The translations under genes and the position numbers were made by a program. Positions 35,076-46,860 of a stretch of 64,000 nt of DNA are shown one piece after another. The notes under the pieces are model-generated. The model saw only the letters and a program-made list of their open reading frames with translations. It had not been told where the DNA came from and made no database searches. Position 1 is the first letter of the stretch; each line of letters begins with the position of its first letter. This DNA comes from Quillaja saponaria (lineage: Eukaryota > Streptophyta > Magnoliopsida > Fabales > Quillajaceae), in NCBI GenBank assembly GCA_029379385.1, contig CM055611.1:17368062-17432061 (forward strand), read 5' to 3'.

Positions 35076-35999
35076 CTTAATTGTACAGTCTGAATCTTCC
35101 ATGAAGCACTTTTTTGGGCAATCTTTCCTTGTTGTCAACTTCAATTTAGGTACTGAAGAACAAAGTCCGCCGTTGACTATCAAAGCAATGGACGAGCTTC
35201 TACCAGACCTCCATGCTCAATTTAGCAGACTTGGTCAAGACCTAGGCCCAGACCCTAAAATAACAAATCTCGAAAACATACCCATGTGGCTTCTAAGGAG
35301 CCCCATTTGGGGCAAAGGGGGTGACTCAACACAATATTGAGGCTTTTGAATTAGAAGGTTTTAATAGTGATTTGTTGAAGGTCAGGAAACTTGTATGTTT
35401 TTCTCAGACGCCAGCTCTTCGACCACTTTCTAAAACTACCTTGATCATTCCTCAGCTACAGAAGGATAAGTTTAAGGAATATTTTATTACTGACATACAA
35501 GAAGTCTTAGAGGGGGGACTCAGTCTTAACTTGCCAAAGCTCCCCTATTGGGCTTGACCTTTTGTCTTTGGCCCCTTCAACCAACAGGAAAAGAAACTTA
35601 GATCCTTCTTTGGGTAGCCCTTACTCATGGGAAAAAGTGGGAGAATTGCACCAACTCTTACACTTGATCCCATTTACATTAGTCCACAATTCTATTACTT
35701 TCAAGGTTGTGACCCCAACAAAACCTTCAAGCTGACTAACTCTGTGGATCCAACAGAAACCCAACCTATCATCTTTGAAGCTCAACTAGCTGAATGTGCC
35801 CTGGTTTTTAGAGACAAACCCAATGTGGACAAGTGTTTTACTCATAAGGTCATTAATAAGTAGATAGCACGCTGTGAGCATCAGTATCCTATTATAGAGC
35901 AGTTGAGTTCAGAAAATCTCATTCTTATTGTTGCACTTCCTGAGGTGTCGAAAACCTTACCTGCAAAGCTTCCAAGCTTTCCATGTTAGTTCTCAATTA

Positions 36000-38900
36000 G
36001 AATTGCTAAGGTTTCGCCTGCCCTCCGACAGTTCGTGTCATGGCTAGCACAAACTGGAGACTGTTATTCCCTAAGGCTTCCCTTACTGTTTTGCCTGTTA
36101 TTGGTTTGTACCACAATCCTATTCTTCTCACAACTGATGGAAAGGATGGCTTCCTTCTTAGGCCATTCAAATTTGAGCCTTTTTGGATGAGCGATTGTAG
36201 AAGTAATCTTGTTATTGGTAGTGTTTGGAGAAGCAGTCACAAAGGATCCCCTGCCTACTCTCAATTGTAAGTTCAATGCCTCAAAATGCAATCTTAAGGA
36301 TTGGAATCAAAATTAATTTTTAACATTCAACATAAGATTAGAAATCTCAAGAAGGCCTGGACTCCATCCAGCAACAACCTCTTACTGCTGCTAATATTCA
36401 TCATGAGCCTTTAATGGCAAGTTAATTGGATGAGTGGTTGAAGAAAGAGGAACTTTTATAGAGGCAGAAGTTTAGAATCCAATGGCTCAACCAAAGGGAT
36501 AAGAACACTAAATTTTTCCACCTCTCAACGATCATTAGAATAAGGAAAAATGCCATTGAATTCCTGAAAGATGAAGCTGGTCACTAGATTTTGGGGAGGA
36601 AAAACATTGGCAATTGCTCTGTCAGATCAGGGATACTTTATCTTTTGATTTACCTACTTTTCTAAATGATCTTGCAAATCTCATCAACCCCTCTATTAAT
36701 GATAAAGTCAACTCCGTCTTGTGCATTATTCCTGATGAGAGTGAGATCAAACATATTCTTTTTGGCATGACAAGCAATAAAGCCCCTGGCCCTTATGGTT
36801 TGTCTGCTTTTTTCTTTAAGCATTACTGGGAAATTATTCACTTTGAGGTGATTTATGGCATGCAGCACTTCTTCACCACAAGTTACATGTTAAGGGAAAT
36901 AAAACTTTCATTGCTCTAATCCTAAAGACTGAAATTCCTCACACATTAAACCACTATCGTCTTATTAGCCTAGACAATGTCATTTACAAATGCATTTTCA
37001 AAATCATTGTAAATCGGTTGAAGCTATTGTTACCTTAACTTATTTCACCATAGCAAGCTGCCTATATCAAAGGAAAACATATTCATGATAACTCAATTAT
37101 TGCTCATGAGTTGATTCATTCTATTAAAATCAAAAGAGGCAATGAAGGTTGGATGGATTTGAAAATAGACGTGGAAAAGACTTACGATCATATCCAATGG
37201 CCTTTCCTTTGCAAAGTTATTGACCTACAAGGGTTTAATGAAAAATTTATCCAATGGATCTATCAATGCCGACTGCTTCCTTTTCCATTCTCCTCAATGT
37301 TTCTCATTTTGGAATAATCGCTCTAAGTAGAGGACTCTGTCAAGGGGATCCTATTTCACCTTATCTTTTCATTATTTGTTTTGATGTGCTTTCAAGGTTA
37401 ATCATCAACCAAGGCATCAAACTCAATGGCATCAAGGTTACTAGAGCATGTCCTTTTATATCTCATTAACTATTTCCTAACGATCTTATCTTGTTTTCTA
37501 GAGCTTATAGTAAAGATGCTCAAGAGCTTCACAAAATTATTGATTTATATTACAAGTGGTTAGGACAGAAAATCAATGATCATAAGTCTTAGGTGTTTTT
37601 TAGTCCGAACACTCATGTTCCTTTAAGAGACAACAACTGCTCCCATTTCAGGTTTAAGATTGGAGGTCTCAATGCAAAGTATTTAGGTCTTCCTCTTCAT
37701 ATGAATCACTCTAAGCGAAGAACTTTTATTGAAGTTGATGACAAGTTCCAAAGCAGATTATCCTCATGGAAGACTCACTCTTTGTCAAAGGCTGGCAGGA
37801 CCACCCTCATCAGGTCTGTAAGCCAAGCGCTGCCTGTTTATACTTCTTCTACTCTTCTACTACCAGTATCCACTTATTCTGACATTGATCGTAACTTGAA
37901 ACAGTTTTAGGGGGGCGTTCCTCCTGAGAAGAAGGCATTCTTGAGCCTTATCTCTTGGGACCGTACTTGCTTTCCAAAGCGCTATAAAGGGTTAAGACTT
38001 AGAAGAACTTTGGATACCAATAAAGCCTTCATGGAAAAGTTAGGTTGGAATTTGATTTCAATACTCTGCCTGGTCTGTTATCATGAAACATAAGTACCTT
38101 AAGCACAGAAGCTTTTCGAGTGATGGGCAATTCAGAAAGGGCTCTTGAATTTGGAAAGGAATCATGGATGCTAGACCTCTTATTCTTAAAGGGGCTTGTT
38201 TTTAGGTAGGAGATAGTGCTAATATTAACATATGGGAAGATCTATGGGTTCCCAACTTTCCCAGTTTCAAACTTATCCCAAGAACTGACAGGCTTCCTGG
38301 TATGAATTTGGTGTCTTGTTTGTCATCATGAAACACAAGTACTTTAAGCATAGAAACTTTTCGAGCGCTAGGCCGTTCAGAAAAGGCTCTTGGATTTGGA
38401 AAGAAATCATGTATGCTAGACCTCTCATTCTTAAAGGGGCTTTTTTTCAAGAGATGGTGCCAATATTAATATATGGGAAGATCCATGGGTTCCTAACTTT
38501 CCCAATTTCAAACCTATCCCAAGAGCTAACAAGCTTCCTAGTCTGAATTTGGCGTCTAATCAATTCTCAGCTGGCACCAAGATTTGGGATGCTCATAAAG
38601 TGTTGACTCATTTCGATTACCACCCGGCAAGAGAAATCTTAAACATCAAGGTCCTACTAGGCTTATGTCCTGATAGGTGGATTTGGAAACCAAGTCATGA
38701 TGGTACTTTCAATATCAAATCAGCCTATCACCTAGACCAAGCTGATCGATGAGGAAGCCCATGTCCTCTGACCAAGAAGCAGTGGCTAGCTCTATAGAAC
38801 TCTTCCATGCCAAAGAGGTAAAAAATATTGTGGTGGAAGGTGTGTTGGAACATTATTCCTATCAAATCTAGACTCAATGATCTGTTTCAAATTAGAAATC

Positions 38901-39690
38901 TTGCGTGTCCTCTTTGCAAAGCTGCTAATGAAACTCTATTTGTTTCTTAATAGGGATTGAACATTCAGCACTTTAACCACTTGTCTCCAATTCATTAGCT
39001 CACCTTTTTACGCAACAAGAAGGCAGTTAAAGCAACGATGGGCATTAACAATTCAGAGTTGTTGGTGTTTGCTTCTATAGCTCTTGATCGGGTCTGGTGG
39101 TTGAGAAACCAAACTTCTCACTCTGATCAATTCACTATACCGGACCTCACCCGCTGGACAATAAGTGGGATCAACTTTTTTCACGATACCATTAAAGCTT
39201 GCTTGAATTCATCCAACCCTGACTCTCTACTGGCTGGCTGCCTCCTCCTGTTAGGTGGATTAAAATCAACTTTGATGGTTCTTCTGGGAGAAATGGTAGT
39301 TGGTCAGCTATCACTTGTGTCAAGAGTGCGAGAATCATTATTTCTTCAAGCACCATGTTCTCCAACTCTACAGATCCTTTAAGAGTGCCAACGCAGCTCT
39401 CTTGGCATCCAAACTAGTGAAAGCTTTTGATTCAAACTTGGGAGTAATTCTCGAAGGTGACTCAAAGATTGTGGTTAATGCTATCAATTCAGGGGGTTTA
39501 TCTTGTAATTAGAACATTCAACCTTTTATTTTTAACATTTTGGCTCATTTGAAGAACGTTCACTTTTGGGTTTGTAAAAAGGTTTCCCATAATGGGAATA
39601 TCCATGCCCACAATTTAGCTAAATTGGCTGCCAAAGTTGGTCCCTTTCTCAGCTATTCTGTGTATGATGTTTCTGTTGACTCGTTGTCAA
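36000..39690 (+). pseudogene. LINE ORF2 relic: endonuclease end, reverse transcriptase, RNase H
   Basis: 36,040-36,270 matches the C-terminal end of the APE endonuclease and linker (NWRLLFPKA, RPFKFEPFWM). RT follows: NKAPGPYGLSAFFFKHYW (36,774), HYRLISLDNVIYK (36,951), QAAYIKGKHIHDN (37,053), DLKIDVEKTYDHI (37,155), GLCQGDPISPYLF (37,335) and FPNDLILFSRA (37,476; normally FADD). The maturase-like thumb (YLGLPLHMNHSKR) lies at 37,680. A plant-type RNase H is near the end (WIKINFDGSSGRNG, about 39,258; LAKLAAKVG, about 39,618). Many stops and frameshifts; the N-terminal endonuclease half is missing. Confidence 0.85.
38075..38568. repeat. 245-bp tandem duplication within the LINE
   Basis: TCATGAAACATAAGTACCTTAAGC (38,081) recurs as TCATGAAACACAAGTACTTTAAGC (38,326). 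The two copies continue in parallel through AAAGGGGCTT, AATAT.GGGAAGATC.ATGGGTTCC and TATCCCAAGA.CTGAC/AAC. The copies have diverged at about one base in ten. Confidence 0.85.
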
Positions 39691-39764
39691 ACGAGTTGTT
39701 TTTCTAATGAATCAGTTCTTCTTAGCAGCAAAAAAATAAAATAAAAATTAGAGAGACCCAAAAA

Positions 39765-39895
39765 TAGAATAAAAGATTAAAACTCTACTGTTAATTAGTG
39801 ATGAAAATTGTAATGAGTGATAAATTATTTATGCTCGTCTATACGATAACGTACCATCCCATTTATACCTGCTAAATAAGGACTTTCTTCATGAT

Positions 39896-39928
<33 letters not shown>

Positions 39929-41292
39929 ATATTTAAGAAAAATTAAATTATTTTAAAAGGAAAAAAAAAGCATTATATCGATCTATTTTGCAAAATCTAT
40001 GGATCTATTTTATTTTTATTTTTAAAAATGTGTTTAAACATTATTCTGGTAACAAATAGCACAAATTCTTCACAAAAGATAACCACTAAAGAGTCAATTT
40101 GTACAAATCAAATACCAACTACCTTCTTAAGAAACGCTATTTTTTTTATTTTTTTTTTTCACTTTTGAATCAAACAACAAACTACGAAAACATAAATTTA
40201 TATACAAAATATAGTATAATTGATAGTTGAGGATTATGAGAATATTATGTTGACACATCATTAATGAACTCATCTAATACTTTGACACATAATTGTCACG
40301 TTACCCAATATAATTCTTTCTCACAACTCTTAAATTTTATTATTTGTCAAATCACCCACAAATTCTCTCACATCTCTTAAATTAATTATGTAAAATATAA
40401 GTTTTTACTTTTTTTATCTAATTGATATTATCTTCTCTCTACTATTTAATCTATCTTTCCTCACTTATGAAACACTTCAAACTTTTTTTTAAAGATTTCT
40501 CTCCAATCTTTATGATCTTCACAGTAATTTGTTTGATATACATTTTTTGAAATATTTTTTTCTAAATAAATTTTTGCAATTTACTCTTACTCTCTACTTT
40601 ACAAACAATAATATACCTTATATAAGTACATGAATAATCTAATTTGATTTGTCTCTATTTATAAACAAAAATGTCTTAACTCCAAGAAAGAGAATAATAT
40701 ATATATACATATATATAAATATACATATAAATATATATATACATATATATATATATACATATACACATATACATATATATATATATACATATACTATATA
40801 CATATACACATATACATATATATTTTCACTTTTTATTAGAGCTGGTCAATTGTAAAAAATTTAGAGCAAATCTATGTTTATATCAAGTCAATTGTGAAAA
40901 ACTTAGAGCAAATCTATGTTTAAATCAAGTCAGTAAGTAGTATTGATGCCAAATTTTAAATTATTATTTTTGCTTAAATAAAAAACATTACTACATAATT
41001 CATATTCAAAATTAAAATTAAATATTTGTGTAACAAAATATTCTTTTGAGAAATAAAATTTACAATAAAGAATATAATGTTAAAGAATAGTAGTGACACT
41101 ATAGCAAGATAAATACATTTAAAATAAATTAATAAATATTTTATTAATAATAAAAATCTCATAACATAAAATTAAAATTATATATTTTAAATAATTTGTG
41201 TATTGCATGAAGGCCCAAAAAAATGTGGTGTATTTGTTTTCAGTTTTTTTCCCAGCTTCTCTCTTTACGGGCTACGGTGACATCACTTGCTA
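39765..41292. other. right end of duplication copy 1; AT-rich, with a complex microsatellite
   Basis: It matches 57,665-59,668 apart from inserts. A (TA)n(CA)n microsatellite lies at 40,694-40,825. The 29-bp phrase AGTCAATTGTGAAAAACTTAGAGCAAATCTATGTTTA-like is duplicated locally (40,845-40,925). No gene seen. Confidence 0.7.
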
Positions 41293-41651
41293 TCCAGTAT
41301 AGAATACAAAAAGAGAGAGGAGAGAGAGGAGGAGAAAAGGAGAGAGGGACGAACAAGGAGAAGGAGGGAGGGAGGGAGGTATAGATAAAGATATGGATGG
41401 CTAAGCCCAACAAACCCCACATCTGTACTTGGCATTTCGCTTTTTGAGTTTTTGAATCACGCTCCTCTTCTTCGCAGCCCATACAAGGACTACGATGCGT
41501 TGGTATTACTCTCACCTGAAATTCAATTTCATTATCATCCCCAACTTTCAGATTTTTCTTGCTCTTCTTTTTCTTGATTATTAAGATGAATCTGCCACTG
41601 AAATCTGAATTTCACATCGATCATCAAATCAGCTGAGGGATTCATTATGAG
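41293..41651 (+). other. probable 5'UTR exon of the 45.85-kb pseudogene
   Basis: After a GA-rich run (41,310-41,385), the sequence ends ATTATGAG|GTAATTC, a plausible donor at 41,652. It is followed by CTGTTTGGTTGCTGGGAA (41,772), a phrase common in plant leader introns. The matching acceptor is AACTCCAG at 45,788, just before the ATG region. Inferred from splice signals only. Confidence 0.4.
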
Positions 41652-42062
41652 GTAATTCTTCAATTTTAATCCTAATGACAGTATTTCATTTGTTTTGCTA
41701 TAGTATTGTTAGTGTCAAGTTTCTATTCGTTGACCCCGTATTGCATCGTATCTTATTCATTTTCGCTTTATAGGCTGTTTGGTTGCTGGGAATTGATGGG
41801 CAAGGGAAAAAAGAAAAGATTGAATTTTGAGGTTTACCGGGATTGTGTCACGGCTCATATGTGACTTGTGAGTTCAAACTTTTCAAGAAAATGGTACTTT
41901 ATAGTTCATTATTCATTTTTGTGATATATTAACAGTAATTCAACTACTCGATTAGAATGTTGGTTTTGTTTCTTATTTTCGCACTAAAATTAATATATGG
42001 TTAAGATATTAGCAGATATATCTCTTTGATTTTGAAGTAGTAATATCATTTAATGACTTTTA

Positions 42063-42789
42063 GGGTATGTTTGGAACAAATTTATACTTGAATTCAATTC
42101 AATTGAGTTCAATTTAAATTCTATTTAAGTGTTTGAAACAAATCTATTTATTGATAGAATTAAATTGAATTCAATTCAATTATGTTGTTTGGATTATAAA
42201 TTTCAATGATAAAATTCAATTAATTTAATATTTTGACATTGTTACCCTTATGTTTACTTAACTATTTATGTTCCTTCCTCTCATTTTTCTCTCTCCTGAT
42301 TTATTTAAAATTTTTTTATGAGCAATTTAGTCAAAAAAATAAAATTTTTATATGAAGCACCTAGGACAACAAGCAATGAAAATGAAAAACCAGTCATAAA
42401 AAGTAGCATAATATATAATATGGAATTGATGGCTATGAAGCCTTTCGGATGAGACGAGTCCAACTAACTGGAGGAATGGAAGAGAAGAGGGGTGGGACTT
42501 TGTAGGGCTCATTATGTCATCACCAATGTACAGTAGTTGCAATGGAGTCAAGGTAAAAAATAAACAAATTCAAGGATAAATTTGTCAAAAAAAGTTTTAT
42601 CATCTAATTGAATAAAATTCTTTCATAATCAGACCAAATTTGATAAAAATTCAAAATGAGAAAAAAGTTATAAAATGAGATTTACAATGAATTGAATTCT
42701 CTTTCATTATACTTTCCAAACATAAGAATTTAGATAAATTTATTTAGAATAAATAGAATTTTATTAAAAAAATTGTTCCAAACACACTC
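42063..42789. mobile_element. Tourist-like (PIF/Harbinger) MITE, 727 bp
   Basis: The ends GGGTATGTTTGGAACAAATTT and, inverted, GAGTGTGTTTGGAACAATTTT are terminal inverted repeats. The 3-bp target duplication is TTA (42,060-42,062 and 42,790-42,792), as expected for this superfamily. A middle portion (about 42,345-42,550) differs in composition. It lies in the presumed leader intron. Confidence 0.75.
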
Positions 42790-42901
42790 TTATGGTTTTG
42801 ATGCCTCTTTTTTACTTCTTCCCAGTTGTGCTTTTTGCTTGTTCTCTTTTTGTTTTTGAAAATTAATCCAAAAAAAATAATCATTGTATATTTATTTTGA
42901 A

Positions 42902-43182
42902 CTAGCCGCCTGCATGCACATACATATTATGCATATAGTTTTTATTTTTTATTTTTTATCTTATTTTGATTTTTTTAATTAATTCAATTTGATAAAAGGA
43001 TAAGAGAAATGAGTGGAAAAGTGGGGAGATTATTGTATTGTGTGCGGGGAGGTTACTATTTAGTAGTTATCAAGTGGTGGGGGAAAATTTGTTAATTGAA
43101 TTTATTATTTAAATAATTTAAGTATGTGTATATTATATAGTGGGAGACCATAAGGGGTCTCTCACTTTTATAATAGTATAGA
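42902..43182 (-). mobile_element. small Helitron, family H1 (281 bp, minus strand)
   Basis: On the minus strand it begins TCTATACTATTATAAAAGTG and ends GCATGCAGGCGGCTAG; the plus-strand borders are A|CTAG and GA|T. Same family as 7,505 and 11,894. A GC-rich near-palindrome (GTGCATGCAGG) lies just before the end. Confidence 0.78.
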
Positions 43183-45788
43183 TGAGGACTACGGTCATTA
43201 TAAATCCCTTTAGTGATATAGTGCGTGCAGCTACCTGCTGGAACTTATACAATAGATTGCCTTTAGTTTCAACTTTGGAGAAGATTGGATGCAGCTTGTT
43301 CATGTCATTATGCTATACTGACAAATTTCAGTTCTTTTTTGAATTAATCTTCTTTTAGTACAGAGCCAAAAAGAAATGAAAATATAAAAGAAAGAAAGAG
43401 AGAGAGAGGAAATAAAATAAAGAAGAAAAAGGGAAGTGCACTGAAATGGTACATTTTACCATCAGATTAACAATGAATTGGTTCAAATCTTCATTCCTGG
43501 TATTATCTAAAAATTACTGTTTCATGGAGAATTGTATATACAGTTTCACTAACACAAAAAGTATCAATTTTCAAAAACACTACAAGACAGACAAAAATTG
43601 AGTCAATTGACGTAGCGGTCTTTGGTATCTTGAGGTTTTTTTGTTCTATAATCCTTGGTGTTTTGGTTTTTGATGATAAGATGATGTAATTGTTCCATAA
43701 CTGCCTGTTTTCATGGAATGCTAAAGTATCATTGTCCTTCTATGTGTCATGTGAGGCTAAGCTTTATATTAATCTAGGAAGTAGAGATACAACTTGTCAT
43801 TTTGAGTTAATTCTTTGACCAATAAACTATAAGCATTTACTTGTATAGTTGTATTTGACATAACTTCAACACACCTTTCTTAAATATATGAATGAACATT
43901 TTTGATGTAGAGTATTTACTATTTGACAGTAGACGTGGTTTGAACACATAAGCATGACTCAGTCATGGTTAAGTCACTTTCAGATAGCTTGATGTAAAGC
44001 GAGCCTTGAACTGAAGTTGATTTTAGGGCTGAGGAAAAACATGGGTACACTTAAGGTGTTTTAATTTTAGACTTGCACTTCATCTTCAAGGTAATGGATA
44101 GTTAAGCTTAGTTTAAAGGTGTTTTCAAAGAGTTTAGAGGTTGAAACTAAGAAAAGATGAGTTGCAGAAATGTCCTGGCAGAAGATGATGGTCGCTTTTG
44201 GATATGAAAGTGTGGAATATTGATCAGCATAATAAAAATATTTGTGGAATTAGGATATGATGTAAAAAGAAAAGAAGAGTAGCTTTTGCACTTTTATAAG
44301 GTTAGAGACTAAGTCTGAATTGTGCCAAATGAAAAAGTACTTTTATCTTTTGTTGGGCAAAGTGCAAACTGATGGTGAATGGTGGACTTCTTGTGACCTT
44401 GGGGTTTTTAGGCTATGAGATCTGGGATAAAATGAGGTGTAAATTGGGTGTAATTGTGGCTTGTAAATAATTATTATATTAGTCCTGAATGGCTGTACCA
44501 TCATAGTGAGTGGGGTGCCACACCTTCGGTTTATATTGTTCATGCTCCGAAAAAGGGAGCAGTTAGTGAGGTGGATCTGTCATCAAAGAAGAAAAACTTC
44601 TGAAGAAGATGAAGTCTTCCGAACAAAATAGTCCAAACTTTTGCTTGCATTAATTTGTGACATTAAGGAAAATAAAGTCACCTAGTCAGTGAAGCTTCTG
44701 TAAATTGTAAAACCTTAAAGTATTGAATTAAGTACAAGAATAATATAAACTGAAGTTACTGAACTCGTTTACCAAATTAAATTATAATCCCCTGAAGGCA
44801 TGGTTATGTTGTGTACTGTCCTAACTGGCATGTCTCTTTGTATATTTCATGCATTTACATGTTTCACGGTTTGTGTGCTTCATAAATTTGAGCCCTACTT
44901 GGAAGTGTAAAACTTCCACTTGCTTTATTCTACCTTAACTTTCATGCATAGTATCTCGTTTTACTGAGATAAAAAATAAAAAAGAAGTTTGTTTTGTTCT
45001 TCATCTCCTTCACTAGCACTTAAATCCACCGGCTTGAGTAAGGCCATCACATCGCTTACCAAAAGGTGAGAAGGTGGGGGCAATACAATTTTTCTAGATT
45101 ACATGGCTTCACTACTCCACAGACTACTAAAGTTCTTACTCTGCTTTCTTAGCTCTTCTTGGAAGAGAATTAAATACATTTATATATACCATTTCATGAA
45201 CTTGCAATATTGTATACAATTTCATGTTTGAGATCATAAAATTTCCTCCTTTTCTTAGTTGCCTAAAGATTTGTCAGAGTCCTGGTATTATTTCATAGTG
45301 GTGATTACACATACATTAGCCATCTCTAGATTTAGTGATGTACTACTTATGACAAAAAAAAAAAAAAAAAAAAAAAAACAGAATGCCACCATGAAGTTTA
45401 TTTTTGTTTGGTGAACTATGAGTGCTAATTGAATAATCATAGAAGAAACTTCTCTTTGAAGGAAACCGTGAAGTATTTAATAAATTAGCTTACAGCCTGT
45501 TAGAGGCTTAGAGCATGCCAAGGGGATTTTAATTGTTCTGCATTTTATGATAATATCTCGTGTTTCTTCTGTTGTCTGTTTACACCAGTGTTCAAGATGA
45601 TGTTTGTCTGTCTAAACTATTGTTTGAGATGATGTTTTATTTTACTACTTTATTTCATTTGTTTGCTTAAATTAGTGTAAATCATGATGTTATATGCTCT
45701 CTTTACCCTAACCTTGACTGGCAATGCTTTCTTAGGTTGAGATCATCAATTTATCTGTATTTTTCTGCTTGTTTTTTCATAACTCCAG
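43183..45788 (+). other. presumed leader-intron sequence, no gene seen
   Basis: AT-rich, less repetitive than its surroundings, with a poly(A) run at 45,353-45,379. It ends in a pyrimidine-rich tract and AACTCCAG. No coding or RNA feature supported. Confidence 0.4.
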
Positions 45789-45852
45789 GTTTTTCCAAGA
45801 ATGAAAACACAAATCCCCTAAAAGTTTCTTAGGTTCAACTTTGAATGAAACA

Positions 45853-46860
45853 ATGGCATCATTAACTCAACAGTTCACAAGGTCTACAGTTTACATTCCA
45901 AGTGCTTCTCCTAGAAGCCTGAAACTATTGAAATCAGGAAAAGTGCTCCTCGAGTCACCTTTCCATGCATTCACATTAAACATGCCTCCATTTGCTGCAC
46001 TAACTTGACACCTTGGGAGTCATCATCACCTGTCAAATATGCTCAAGCTAACAAGATGGTGATAGCTTTTTGAAGAATTCTGCTAGTATATTTGAAACAT
46101 ATAAAGCTGATGACACAGCGGAAGCCTCAGTATCCAACACAGAAGAGTTTGTGGAGACAGAAGGCCAGCCAGTGGCACAGCTCCAGTTACTCAAATGGCC
46201 ATTGTGGGTTCTTGGCGCTTTCTATTCTCCTGCTAACTGGTATGGTTCCAACGTAATGGTTACCGATATCTTCAATATTTCTTGGCCCCAACATAGCTAG
46301 CCTGCTATCCTTGGTTGGACTTGATTGCATCTTTAACATTGGTGCAACTCTTTTTCTTCTCATGGCTGACGCTTGTGGCTAGCAAAAGTATCCCATGCAA
46401 GCCTGCAACAGTAAAGCTCCCTTCAGTTACCAGTTCTGGAATATGTTTGCAGCTCTGACTGGATTTGGCATCCCATTGCTGATGATGTTTGGATCCCAGA
46501 GCGGCGTTTTCCAGCCTCGGCTTCCTTTCATCCCATTTGCAGTCCTACTGGGTCCCTATATTCTTCTTTTGTCCGTGCAAGTTTTGACTGAGATGCTGAC
46601 TTGGAATTGGCAGTCACCAGTTTGGCTTGTAACACCCATCATTTATGAGTCATACCGTGTCTTGCAGCTGATGAGAGGATTGAAGCTTGGGGCTGAGCTC
46701 AATGCACCAGCATGGATGTCACATACAATTAGGGGTTTGGTTTCCTGTTGGGTCCTCATCCTTTATGCAAATCATGAGGGTTGCTTGGTTTGCTGGTTTT
46801 ACTGCACGAGCCCGTCAACAGCAGTCTTCTACTGCTTCAGATGCTGCTAGTGGTGTGTAA
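45853..46860 (+). pseudogene. broken gene for a conserved plant multi-pass membrane protein, probably plastid-targeted
   Basis: ATG 45,853 opens a Ser/Thr/Arg-rich start (MASLTQQFTRSTVYIPSAS) resembling a plastid transit peptide. Pieces in three frames continue: PWESSSPVKYAQANKMVIAF; SASIFETYKADDTAEASVS; LLKWPLWVLG; ILLLTGMVPT; FLGPNIASLLSLVGLDCIFNIGATLFLLMADACG; QFWNMFAALTGFGIPLLM; FAVLLGPYILLLSVQVLTEMLTWNWQSPVWLV; RVLQLMRGLKLGAELNAPAWM; and RVAWFAGFTARARQQQ with stop at 46,858-46,860. Frame changes lie near 45,997, 46,067, 46,222 and 46,770; in-frame stops near 46,255 and 46,379. There is no intron within the coding part. I recognise it as a conserved plant protein type but cannot name it. 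Confidence 0.7.

Larger units (their letters stand above)
34131..39745 (+). mobile_element. LINE (plant L1-type), full insertion with 19-bp target duplication
   Basis: The 19-bp direct repeat AATTAGAGAGACCCAAAAA lies at 34,112-34,130 and 39,746-39,764, and the element ends in an A-rich tail (GCAGCAAAAAAATAAAATAAAA). Copy 2 has the uninterrupted site at about 57,648-57,670 (AGAGAGATCGAAAAATAG). Inside are ORF1 and a broken ORF2 with only the end of the endonuclease. It inserted after the segmental duplication. Confidence 0.92.
23184..41292. repeat. segmental duplication, copy 1
   Basis: Apart from the insertions listed separately, this matches 47,575-59,668 in the same orientation. Anchors include TAGTATATTTGAACGATTTAGA (25,219 / 50,522), CCTTACAT-type upstream blocks, TATTCCTAAAGTAA (28,800 / 56,509), CATTTAAACGACACTAA (33,875 / 57,403) and GGGCTACGGTGACA (41,269 / 59,645). 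The right boundary is CACTTGCTA. The left boundary is blurred; weak matches extend to about 22,850 and 47,280. Confidence 0.85.

Noticed and set aside
35101..35863. Three open frames between LINE ORF1 and the RT region
   Set aside because: They have no independent start context or domain; they fall in the expected variable C-terminal part of ORF1 and are treated as pieces of the LINE.
40649..40855. 68-codon plus-strand frame with [11 protein letters not shown]
   Set aside because: It is the translation of a (TA)n/(CA)n microsatellite.
41240..41515. 91-codon minus-strand frame
   Set aside because: It is antisense to a probable GA-rich 5'UTR exon; Ser/Pro/Leu richness comes from the GA tract.
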